A stretch of 64,000 bases of DNA, taken from NCBI GenBank assembly GCA_027943335.1, contig BSBK01000527.1, positions 62,501 through 126,500 on the forward strand. The letters are read 5' to 3'. Below are positions 21,913 to 32,200 of the stretch, piece after piece. The notes under the pieces were generated by a model that worked only from the letters and a program-made list of their open reading frames with translations, searched no databases and had not been told where the DNA came from. This stretch comes from Chamaecyparis obtusa. Its lineage: Eukaryota; Streptophyta; Pinopsida; Cupressales; Cupressaceae. A program made the position numbers and the translations under genes. How positions within the stretch are numbered: the first letter of the stretch is position 1; each line of letters opens with the position of its first letter.

Positions 21913-23674
21913 CCTGCAGCACAAAACCATCCCTCATAGTACAACAAAACATCCTGCAGCAATCGATCATGGCAACCTGGACCACACTACAACCATCGAC
22001 AAAACCAAACAAATCAAATCTGGCCGCTAAAACATTTAATTTCAGTCCTTTTTGTTGCTGAGAAACCCTTCAAAAATTCAAATTTGAATCACAATGGTCA
22101 CATTCATGGCCCCAGCAACAAATCGGCGGTCATAATTTAAATCTCAATCAACTTTAAGTCCTGACCGTCAGATTCCTATATTTCGTGGGCTTTAAGTCCT
22201 TAACTTAACTGCCACCCTCGGGTTAACTCCTAGCGAACATGCGACAAAGCTTTTTCCTATTCGTGAAGTGAAATATTAACTCACCACTTAAACCCGCGAA
22301 TTGGCGACCAAAGGAATTTAACTCATCCCATCTACATTTGGCGAACTGGCGACCAAAGGCTTTCGTCAGTTCGCGAAGAACTTTATCTATCTACCAAATA
22401 TTTTAGCGATTACGCGAATACACACTCGTTGAATCGCCAGCCTTTTTAGAGTACCGCCATCTCATTTCACAAATGAGCAAAAAGCATTGAAATCTTATTG
22501 GGCCGCTAAACAAATTTATTAGGACCGCTAAACCATTAGACCAAACCTGGGCCCACCTTTGATGAAATCAACGACTGTCTTAAGTTCGCATGGAGCATAA
22601 AGATTCTATCAGAACTTAAGACAACTGTTAAATCAAGAATCTTACCCTGCTCTGACATCCTTCTGACACCGAGAGAGATCAACGACCATCGCAAAAGTGC
22701 AAGTGTCAGAGAAAACCCATCAAATTACATGCCGACCGTCGATGCTCTGTCACTGTCAGAACCCACTGAACCTTGGAAATCCTCGGCCCCACTGACAACA
22801 TGCCAATCATCACCATGTGGATGAATGAAAAATAGACAACTCAACACACTGTGGCACATAAAAACCACATGTCAAATTGGACCCACCTTTATACTGCCGC
22901 CTAAGAAAAGGTAACATTGACTGCTGGTGTAAGATCTCAAAGCTCTGACACATCTCATGAGAACTTACACCAATCGTTGATCAACTACGGATGTCAAAAC
23001 CCTCTAAGCCTCAGAAAATCAGGTCCCACTGACAGCATATCCAGTCACTCACCCGTGGACCAATCAAAGCTTGCCATTTGTGTACACATAGCAGTGGACC
23101 CGCCTACAAAGAAAGGCTACGTCATGGAAATGAATCAACGACTGTCAAAAAAGTGCAAGCCTCTGACAAAACCCTTGCGCTTTAGCGACAACCATTGGAT
23201 CAAGATGGTGTCAGAAGGTCGGGCCCAGGAGACCACGCGAACACGCAACCAAAGAAGTGGAAACCGCCACGCCAAGTCACTAACTGTTAAGAGATAAGCC
23301 ACCAGGAACAAGAGAATACGCGAACACTGTGTTCGCCCAATCGCCAAGAGAAAATATATAACCGCTAGGAACCAAGCGAACCAGCGACAAACATGCATTC
23401 GCTAAATCGCCGACCAAAAAGACTAACCGCTTGAAGATTAAACAAATAAGTGACCAACGGGGAAAAGAAATGCACACATGCATTTTAGATCACTTAAGGG
23501 GCCCGAAAAAGGTAAAGACAAATTAGAACAAGGCCAGGGCATCCCTAGGGTTTTTGAACACAACGACTAGATTTATGAATTTTTTGCAAGGGTTTCAAAG
23601 CCAAGGACACAAAAATAATTGCAGGGACCAGAAAAAACATGCTAGGGCCATGAAATTTTTTCAGAGTGCTAACA

Positions 23675-23679
23675 GATCC
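23675..23679. repeat. Target-site duplication GATCC, right copy
   Basis: Exact partner of 4473-4477, directly after GTGCTAACA. Confidence 0.85.
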
Positions 23680-24241
23680 TATGTACTAGGCAGATGCAGT
23701 GGCTAGTACCTATGCATTCCAGTGAGATGGATCATTTACCATATGGAAACTCTTTCTTTCTTATTTTTGGAAGCACTCTTCCAGCTTTGATTGATCAACT
23801 CTTCAGACTTTGGTATTTTTATGCCATATGTATCTTTGAGTTTAGGTGTTTGCCTTTGTTTGCCTCCTAATTTGAGTAGTGGCATTTGAGGGCACTCATG
23901 CAGATTACATTCTTCTCTAGCTAGTCATATTTCAGTAGAGGATCTTTAGATCAACACTTACTTCTTGACAGAATTTGTAGCTTCTTGCTTCAGCGATGTT
24001 CTACATGTTCATCCTTGTTCCTATTTTCTGGAACATTCCTAGTTTTGGAGGCTTCTTTAGTCCTTCAGACTAGTCTTTGTCTCTTTTTGGAGTATAGTTT
24101 TTCCCATGTGGTTTTCTTTATTTCTCCACTTTATAGAGACTCTCTTTTGTACTTGGGTACCTGATCGGGCCTTTTGTTGCCAGGACCCATTTGTTTTCAG
24201 TAGTTCTTTCTAGGTTTTTAGCTTCTCCCAAAGTTTATCTT
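23680..24241 (+). other. Internal region of outermost element, right part
   Basis: Continues the sequence broken at 4472. It is T-rich with no open frame of note and leads into the polypurine tract. Confidence 0.6.
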
Positions 24242-24250
24242 AAGGGGGGG
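24242..24250 (+). promoter_or_regulatory. Polypurine tract of outermost element
   Basis: AAGGGGGGG ends directly at the TGTT start of the right LTR. Confidence 0.85.
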
Positions 24251-24629
24251 TGTTCGAGTAATAAGTTGTTTGCCTATTAATTAAATCATATTGATTTAAT
24301 TATTAAGTCACTTATTATCTCTTTCTACTTAAGCTAAACTTTAGACATATAATAATTAATTATTTTATTAATTATTATCATGCAACCTAGGTTTGTTCAC
24401 CCCTTTTTAGGGTTTTAGATCTCCTTTATAAGGATTGATATCTTTTGTATTCTTAACAAATTCATTATTATTTTGATTGCAACTTTTGTTTTTGCACATC
24501 AATAGTGTCTCCTCTCTCATGGATCAATGCATCCATGTCTCCATAGCTTTTGCTTCTCTCTTTTCGTGACAAGTGTTTGCATGCGGGTGTTCTTGGGAGT
24601 TGTGGGTTGTTTTGTCATCAACTCCAACA
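24251..24629 (+). repeat. 3' LTR (379 bp) of outermost element
   Basis: Same length as the 5' LTR; starts TGTTCGAGTAATAAG and ends ACTCCAACA. Confidence 0.85.
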
Positions 24630-26062
24630 ATGAAAAATGTTAAGATGCAGATCACTCACCAATATCCTATGATATACATTAGAATACAAACCCACCCTTG
24701 AAAAAAATTGATTAGCACAACCAAGAGATAAAGGGTGCTAATGAAAGATCTATGTTCAAGGAGGTATTTGGATTCCTATAGAAAATGATATGATATCTTA
24801 ATGATGGTAAATCTGATCTATGAAGTATGTGCAAGAGAAAAATAGATAGAATGAACTCACCTTGAAATAAGAAGAGGAAGATTGACCTTCATATTTGATT
24901 TTGATTGTTGTCGGAATGTCAGAATCAACTGTAATACTAGATCTGGGAATCTGATTCCCGTAACTGTCTACTATGGAATTTTTAGCCAAAAAGTGCAGGA
25001 CCATATCAAAATTTTAGGACTATGATGACATATCAACTTAGACCCAGTAGCTCCAAATTGGATGAAAATTTCCAAGGACTCGTGATTGTGTCTGAAGCTC
25101 CCGAATCTAGATCTGCAACTCTGAAAATTATTTCTACACATAGAAAAGAAGGGTAAAAGGTTGTTGAAAGGGATTTTCCTTGGTCAAACCATTGTTTAAG
25201 AATTAACCTTGAAATGAAATTGAAATTGCATAAGGAAAGATGAAATGGAATTTAGATTTGAAACATAAATCACCTTATATCTTAATGATGCAATGCCTCT
25301 TTGGAGGTGATTACAAGTATTGATGAAATATCTTGGACTCCACAAAAACCCAATAGGAAATCATGAAACCCAAGTCTTGGATGATGGATGTTGTAATTTG
25401 CCACAATTCTTGATGGCGAAGAAGGATTGAAGACTTGGATACTTGATTGAAGAAGAGATCTTAAACTCCAAATGCTTCATTGCTTGATTGAGTTTGAATG
25501 TGGATGGATTGCTTCTTAATTGTAGATGTCTATTGATAATAGATTGTGAAAATGAGAGGAGTGAATGCCATTTTATACACATTTCAGGGCCCAAATTTTG
25601 TTAAGGTTGATTGCAATTAAAAATCTTGGAAGAAAATCCCGCCATTGGGCTTTGGGCCAAATTTGGGCTAAAAATCCCAAGACTAAGATGACAAGTCGAC
25701 TTGGTACTAGGATTAAAATGACAAGTTGAATTAGTGTAGGTAAAATTACCTTGAAATTTGTCGAGATGTTAGGGAGTGTGATAAGGAGTGGTGGTAAAAA
25801 TTATAGCCTGCCAGGAGATCATGACAAATCCTGAAATTCAAAAATAAATACATAGGTCCTAGGTGGAAAATGAATTATTTGATTGAAGGAAAAAAGAGCA
25901 CACTTAGAAATAGGGGCCAACCTCAAGTTTTGAACAAATAATGTTAATTTGAAGGTTCAATAAATGCTAGAAGAAAGCGAAATCAATATGGGAACCCATA
26001 CTTACTAAAATGGGGCTAAAAATGAGCACATAATAAGGGTGCTTACTTTTTAGGACAATACA
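24630..26062 (-). mobile_element. Probable LTR and leader fragment, minus strand
   Basis: On the minus strand the segment starts TGTATTGTCCTAAAAAG at 26062, a typical LTR opening, and carries a TATAAAATGGCATTC box near 25575 followed by about 900 bases of untranslated leader-like sequence. No right-hand LTR or matching duplication of the flanking CCTTG is found, and the outermost element truncates it at 24630. No coding frame is credible. Confidence 0.35.
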
Positions 26063-26663
26063 CCTTGGAAATTGCTCTTGGTCTAATACTAAAAAATTAA
26101 AACATTCTTTAGTTTGATAACTTAAGTTTTCTCTATGGTCTTGATGGTCATCAAATTCTTTTATTACATTGAGAGGTGCCTATAATGGCAATAATAACAC
26201 ATGTAGTAACAACAATACACAAACAATTCTTCGTTGTAGTGTATCAAAATAATTTATCTTGACATTTGATGTATTTGCTTATATTTTATTTCTCTGTTAT
26301 ATTTTCAATGTTGAATCCAATCACTAGGTAAGTAAATATGACCAAGGGAAGTAGAGACACTCTTTTTATATTTCTATATAGAATAACATTTTTACGTGTA
26401 CTTTTGGAAATTTGTGCAGGCAATCATTAATTTGACTTTAAAGTCCTTGTTTATATCTAATCTATCAACTCAATGTATATTTTGTGTCATAACATGGATA
26501 TGACATAAACATGTAATTGATACAAACAGCCTTAACTAGTTCTTCTGTGAGGATGAGAACCCTCTGAAACTCCATGAGGGTATAAAAGAGAAAAGCTTCT
26601 AGAGCCATGAGATTAGGCATGCTCGATGATTAGGAAATATTCACGCTTAAGGGTGGATTCAAG
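26063..26663. other. Non-coding, nothing recognised
   Basis: AT-rich, without an open frame, a repeat or an element end that I can support. Confidence 0.5.
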
Positions 26664-27715
26664 GTGTATTATTTATACTATATGCCTCTCTTGAATCATT
26701 TTTGTAACCAAAGTTTTATTTCCTATACTTCCTTCCGAATTCGTTGGAAAATTCTGTTAAAGAAGTGGTGGAAAATGACAAGAGTCAAGGTAAAATACCC
26801 ATTCCACTCCACTAAGGTCTTATCTTCCATCTCTACCATTTTCACTTGGCCCTTTGTCTTCCTAGACAAATTGGTTCACAAAGCTTCCTAGTCCAACACC
26901 CCCCCTTCTGCCAACATTCTTGACACCCATGGTCCAAGCAAAAATAAATGCCTAAAGAATCCTAGCCTCAAAATAGCCTCAAAATTGCTTCCCACCAATC
27001 TAGTCTTGAAACCCCTATTCATATGACTATCAAGCAAAATTTTTTTGATAGGAAAAGGAAGGACCTGTAAAAGAAAAAAGGTAAAGCTGAGGCTAAAAAA
27101 GTGAAATTTACAGTTTAGGAGGCGGGGTCTAATGATGATGCTATAAAGGAGGCAAGTACTCCTAGGCACTCCTATAGAATTGCCACCCAATTTGTTGATA
27201 AGGGAAAAATTAAAGAGGTCATGGAGTTTGACTCTGATGATATGAGTGGCCAGGAGAGTGATGAGAATGATGAGAAGAACAAATGTGAGGAGATTGAGAA
27301 GGGTGGAGAAATGGAGATTGATAGTAGTTCTAAGACGACTAATTTGTCCACCCATTTATTTGAAAGTATGAGGTTTGGGACTTTGGACCTCACTAAGGAT
27401 ATAATGCCTAAGGAGGAGGAGGTTGTGATAGAGACCTATAAAACTATTCATCTTGGGACTTGTGCTAGTTTCAATACGAGGATTGAGGAGTTGGGCAAGT
27501 TAAAGGCCAAAGTGGAGGAGTTGGACAAGAAGATTGGTAGCATCTCTAGGTTCAGTTTAAGGGTGATGCACAACTCAACCACAACTCTATGCCTATTGCA
27601 GAAGAATATGTTGGGAGCAAATTCAAAGGACGAGAGGATTTATATGAACTCTTTCAAGTTCCTAATTGAAGATTGGATTAATGTTATGCGACAATTGGGG
27701 TGTAAAATCAAATGA
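26664..27715 (+). pseudogene. Decayed ORF with acidic, coiled-coil-like C-terminal part
   Basis: The best-preserved part is an ATG-started frame 27221-27715 (164 codons). The same frame can be traced upstream to about 26984 through two stops, TAG at 27116 and TAA at 27068, each one C-to-T change from a Gln codon. Further upstream the reading shifts to the frame of 26664-26983. The C-terminal part begins with an Asp/Glu/Ser-rich stretch and ends in a heptad-like Leu/Lys/Glu segment (EELGKLKAKVEELDKKIGSI). No known domain is recognised. The surroundings and the decay suggest an old retroelement ORF1-like frame rather than a host gene. It lies about 1.2 kb upstream of the RBP gene on the same strand. 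Function is not assigned. Confidence 0.4.
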
Positions 27716-28489
27716 GCTAGATGGATGCAGTGCCCTGGGTGTTTTTTTATTCTCTACTAATACTGGTCATAGTGGCCTTATGTTCAATCTTTATGTTTTT
27801 AATGTTCATGTTTAAGATTGATAGTAGCTTCATGTTGCTGGTTAGATTTTGTCCCTATGTGGGATATTTATAAAACTAAATATAGTTATACTAGTTTTCA
27901 TAGTGGTTTGAAGACTATTAGTAGCTATGTTAGCAAAGATGGTATGATCAGTACTGTTCGCTCTACTTTTTGGTTGAATGGTTTTTGATATTCTTAGAAT
28001 GCTGTTAAGGTGCTTTTGATTTAATCTAGACATAAACATGTAATTGAAAATGTACATGTAGTATGATTTCTTATCATATTTGAGGACACCATATTACATA
28101 TTTAAAAAATATTTATTTTACAAGAGATGATTATCAAAATATTTTTTAAATATAAATATATTAATAGCTAATTAAAAAGATAACTTTTAACTTTGAAAAA
28201 TTCAGTTGATTAGTATAGGAGTTAGATAAGCCACAACATTTTAACTATTAAAAAGTCAAAATTAAATTTGTCAAGAAAGGAGCTTGACATTTTTACAAGT
28301 AATAGATGATGCAAATTTCCGAAAGTCCATAAAAATGTAATAGATGATACAAATTTTCCAAAGTCCATAAATATTATTGAACAAACTTTTGGACTGCTTG
28401 ATCATTCTCTTAATTTTTTAAAAAGAGTTTAGTCAGAATTAATGAAAAATTAATCTTGATATCGCCATCATTAAAACCACCGAAATTGA
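27716..28489. other. AT-rich intergenic DNA upstream of the RBP gene
   Basis: No gene seen. Includes a short direct repeat around 28300-28370 (GATGATGCAAATTTCCGAAAGTCCATAAA-type, split here) with a spacing of about 40 bp. Confidence 0.5.
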
Positions 28490-28650
28490 AATTTTTTTCG
28501 CGACTCTTAAAAACGAAATATTATCTCCGTCGATGTGCGATCTAAAGCCCTTAGAGCACCGTCGCTGACCCTTTACCCAATCGACGGACGACATTCCACC
28601 CACGCCGAAAATCCGACGGTCAGTGCTATCGGATTCGAGAATCAATTAAT
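28490..28650 (+). promoter_or_regulatory. CpG-rich proximal promoter of the RBP gene
   Basis: About 150 bp are dense in CG dinucleotides (for example TCGCGACTC, CCGTCGATG, ATCGACGGACGAC, CGCCGAAAATCCGACGG), whereas the flanks are almost CpG-free. This is expected for an unmethylated active promoter within otherwise methylated, CpG-depleted DNA. It sits just upstream of the TATA box. Confidence 0.55.
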
Positions 28651-28651
28651 A

Positions 28652-28660
28652 CTATAAAAA
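28652..28660 (+). promoter_or_regulatory. TATA box of the RBP gene
   Basis: CTATAAAAA lies about 200 bases upstream of the ATG; transcription would start near 28680-28690 by the usual spacing. The start site is inferred. Confidence 0.55.
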
Positions 28661-28728
28661 TTATTCGATTAAGAGAATGAGATCACGCCATTTAATCTCG
28701 ATAGTACTACATAGTGACTCTTTCTTTC

Positions 28729-28752
28729 AAACCCTAGCCCTTCAAACCCTAG
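28729..28752 (+). promoter_or_regulatory. Two telo-box motifs in the 5' leader
   Basis: AAACCCTAG occurs at 28729-28737 and again at 28744-28752, 15 bp apart. AAACCCTA telo-boxes are known near the start sites of plant ribosomal-protein and other translation/RNA-related genes, which fits the product. Confidence 0.6.
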
Positions 28753-28867
28753 CTCTGATTTTTTTTTTCGGGCAGGCGAAATCTTCTTTCAATTCAGGCC
28801 ATTCAGAGTGGTGTTTTCTTCTTATTAGATCGAATTCGAGCTTTCAAGGAATTTGTCGGATTCGAAA

Positions 28868-29245
28868 ATGATGCAACCTACGCCAGGCGCCGGGCCTCCT
28901 CTCGCGGATGCAAACACTCAGCAGCAGCAACAGCAGCAATGGATGCAACATCAGCAAATGATGATGGATATGCAGCAGCAACAAGTGAATCAGGGGATGG
29001 TGATGCAGCAGCAGGCGGCGCCGCCACAGCAGCAACATCATCCACAGGCGTCTTATCAGCAGCAGCAGGCGTTCTACCCGAACCAACCTCAGTATCAGCA
29101 GCAGCAACAGCCCATGCAAATGACACCTCAACAGCAGCAGCAACAGCCGATGTCCAGTGATGAGGTTAAGACGCTTTGGGTTGGCGATCTGCTGTTTTGG
29201 ATGGATGAAAATTACTTGCATTCATGTTTTGCTCATACTGGAGAG
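28868..29245 (+). CDS. RBP gene exon 1
   Basis: Codes residues 1-126: a Gln-rich segment of mixed CAG/CAA codons with Met and Pro, then the first half of RRM1 (TLWVGDLLFWMDENYL) up to TGE. The donor is GAG|GTATGA, phase 0. Confidence 0.92.
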
Positions 29246-32200
29246 GTATGAGGATTTTTTAATTTGTAAATCAAAGGCTTTTGCTATTTGTGTTATCTAA
29301 AAAAATCGAGTCCATTACTCGGCTACCATCAGTTTAGAATATCTCATATATATTTACCCTGAAATTGTATCTTTGTCTTATTAGCACCGGGCACGTACTT
29401 GTTTCGAATTCACTCTTAATCTGGTTCTCTTCTTCTAATTCACCCAGTACGCGTGCCATTCTTAGGTCACAGTGGACTTTCATTTCAGCTTCTAAAATCA
29501 CCCGGGATTTGTAATCCCTTTGTCGAGTTTATGTTTTTAAATTTGATTTAGAAATCGTAAAAAATCGTCAGCATCCTTCTGCCCTATATTGCGATAGAAG
29601 GTTTTTTAATTTATCCATGTCTTGTCCTTAGCTCCTTTTTTCCTTTGTTAAATCACCAAAGTTTTGCATTGCCTTTTTTCAATCAAATTCACGCATGACC
29701 TGCAAGTAGCCTTTAAAAAATTCTAAATTCACACGACTTGCTGTATTACTTTCAATCTTTTTCTCGTTAAATTTTACCCATAACTTACTAGTTTTTATTT
29801 CCTGTCGAACTCCTTGATGGCTTGTTCTGGCCGTTTTGGTCAGCAATATTGGCCCATGCCTTGCTCTTGCCTTTTTTTTGTCACATTCACCAATTACTTG
29901 TTCCAGTCTGGCTTTCTCAAGTTTATCAATGATTTGAGCTAACCCAGTTTCTTTTTTTAAACATCCACGTCTTGTGCTAGCCCAGTTCCATTTATTAAAC
30001 ACCCATGAGTACCCCATGACTAGCACTAGCCTTTTTCCTCTGTGCAAAGTTCGTCAATGACTTATATGTCACGGTTTTTCTTTGTCATTCCATGAGATAT
30101 GACCAGCTGTTTTTTTGTTTGTTTGGTTCTCCCCTCGCTCCTACCTTATTTAATTTGACACAAAGTTAACTCATGGCTTGCATCTACCCATTTTTTCTGC
30201 ATTTAAGTATACATTTATTTTTGATTTGATAAATACTCTCTAAGAGGACAACCTCGAATTCACCCAGGATTTGTATCATTTGTGCCAAATTACCTGTCAC
30301 GAACCCCACCATTTTCTGTTTTGGTTTGTCAAAACTAACAAGTTGGAGAACATATTTTGCCCGATTTGTTTGTCATATTTCTCTTGGGATTTTAACCTTC
30401 AACTCTTATGATACTTGACTGAGTTGATACTATTCATCTCATTTCATTATGACTTGTGGCTTTTAATATTGTTTTTCTCTTTGCACTTCCATGTATTTTG
30501 GTTTCATTAATTGATATTTTTGCATCTCAATGTCATCTAAGATATTCTTTTGTTTTTTGGTTGGTTAGTAGAACTGTAAATGATTTAGGACATAGAAAAT
30601 CTTAAGTTTTTGGGATTTATAATCTAGTGCGATTGGCTTGGATGAGAGGGCAATCCTTAAAATACCCAGTGGGTGCTTCTGAAAAATTCATGAACCTGGT
30701 CTTAAGCTAAGGATCTTTTTTTTCGTCTTCTGTGGCATTACTATCGAGGTAGAAAATATACTTTTTTATTAATCCTCCAGGACATTTTTCAAATTATAGA
30801 AGATTTAATTATTTTTCTGCCACACCCTAAGTTGCTGATTCAGGTATTTTTTTCCATGGGTACGGGTATGGGTATGCCAATTTTTTCGCTTGGGTGTGGA
30901 TATGGGTATGGCTATATATATTTATTCAAAATGATAAGACAAATATAAAATGAGTAATATGAATATACTAATGTGTTTGAATATTTAATGAAGTTAAACA
31001 CAAAACAAAATAAGTACTAAAATATGTTGAACATTTTTTTTTGTATTAGAAATAGTTTACCAATAACATCATATGAGCTTTTCAGCAGTGACTAACTAGC
31101 TAGGATGCCGGTTCGGGTTCGGGTTCAAGTTTGGGTTTGAAGGACCGGTTCGCCTGTATGGCAAAATTTTGAAAAGGGGTTTGGGTTCGTTAATACAAAA
31201 ACATGTAAAAATTTAAAAATTATATATATATATATATACATATTTTTGAAGGATAATAAATAATTATCATCCACTGGCGAAAGCTTGCAGAGATATTGTT
31301 TTCAGATTTTAATGGTTTCATGTACATCCACTGGCAAAGCTTTCTCACAACATTCATGATGTTTGGTATTCATTCATGGAAACAAGGATGCGTTGATTTA
31401 ATTAATTAAAATAATCAATTCCACTATACAGCTGTTATAATAGAGATATAACTGATATAGAAAGGGCAGATTTTCACTAACTGCAGGTACAGTTCAAATT
31501 ACAAGATAATGAATAATGAACTAATTTTTCTTTACTCAATTTCTACTTCAAGAGGACAAAGATATTGCATTGATTTCCTAATCTGAAATGAAGCTTCAGC
31601 AAATGATTTTCTGTCAACTAACCCATTAATTAGATGTACAAGTCTGCATGACCAACAGTCCCACTTCTCATGCCACAATCTGAAATGAAAAGAAACCCCC
31701 TGGTTCGAACAAACCCCCTGTGGACTGGACCCTGTCCGGACCCACAGGCGGACCGGACCAGAACCACGGACCAGTTTGTACCATGGCTGGTCCGGGGGCC
31801 CAAACAGGCGAACTGGACATCCTAGCTAACCAACATTATCAGTTTCACAAGTATATCTAGAACCACATCAAAAAATATTAATAACCCAGTCTACTGTATC
31901 AGTTTGATCATATCAGATTGGGAACAACAAAAAAGAGCAGGATCGAGAGAGTTATTTTCTACAAAACATGAAAATCACGGGTCATCATGCATCCCATGAC
32001 CCAATAATATTATTACTTCCTTCAGCTTTATCAGTTTCATATCTTCCCAAGGGGGGATCTATGTCTGGTACAGCAACTGCATCCCCCTTTTGGATCATCG
32101 GACAGCTTAGGTTCCCTGTTTCTGTTTTCAATATCCTCCTTAGAAATATTGTTATCCTGAAGAAATTGTTCTATGGCCTTTAGTTCTTCCTGATCCAACA

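Larger units (their letters stand above)
4478..23674 (-). mobile_element. Long-LTR non-autonomous retrotransposon (LARD-like), minus strand
   Basis: The plus-strand text of both LTRs runs from TGTTGGAGC (TATTGGAGC in the left copy) to GTGCTAACA, flanked by GATCC duplications. Without the insertions each LTR is about 3.03 kb (3026 and 3024 by coordinates). The internal region is only about 2.25 kb. Minus orientation is supported by three observations: a primer-site-like TGGTGACTCTGCTGGGGA three bases inside the right LTR, a TATA-like box in the LTR, and the only sizeable ORF (19120 to 17897), all on the minus strand. No pol domain is present, so the element must have been mobilised in trans. 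No clear polypurine tract is seen at the other internal edge. Divergence over the first 64 bp is about 4 substitutions. Confidence 0.85.
19597..23674 (-). repeat. Right (5') long LTR, interrupted by a solo LTR
   Basis: Runs from TGTTGGAGC to GTGCTAACA on the plus strand and matches the left long LTR. It is split by 20864-21912. GATCC follows at 23675. Confidence 0.85.
2617..24629 (+). mobile_element. Non-autonomous LTR retrotransposon (Copia-like), host of the nest
   Basis: Two 379-bp direct LTRs (2617-2995 and 24251-24629) begin TGTT and end CCAACA. The left one is followed at once by TGGTATCAGAGC, the primer-binding site complementary to initiator Met-tRNA; the right one is preceded by the polypurine tract AAGGGGGGG. 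Once the nested element is removed, the internal region is only about 2.0 kb and has no reverse transcriptase, integrase or gag motif. It is therefore a non-autonomous (LARD/TRIM-like) derivative. The tract directly before a TGTT LTR and the Met primer are typical of plant Copia, but with no pol the superfamily is an inference. By eye the LTRs differ at roughly 30 positions, the oldest pair in the nest. No matching 5-bp target duplication is seen (GTGTC left, ATGAA right). Confidence 0.8.

Noticed and set aside
2612..24634. Target-site duplication for the outermost element
   Set aside because: GTGTC on the left and ATGAA on the right do not match; the duplication may be mutated or lost by recombination.
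26058..26067. CCTTG as duplication for the fragment 24630-26062
   Set aside because: CCTTG occurs several times upstream but never directly before a TG LTR start.
28844..29221. Leu/His-rich and Ala-rich frames over exon 1
   Set aside because: Antisense or shifted readings of the CAG/CAA-rich Gln tract.
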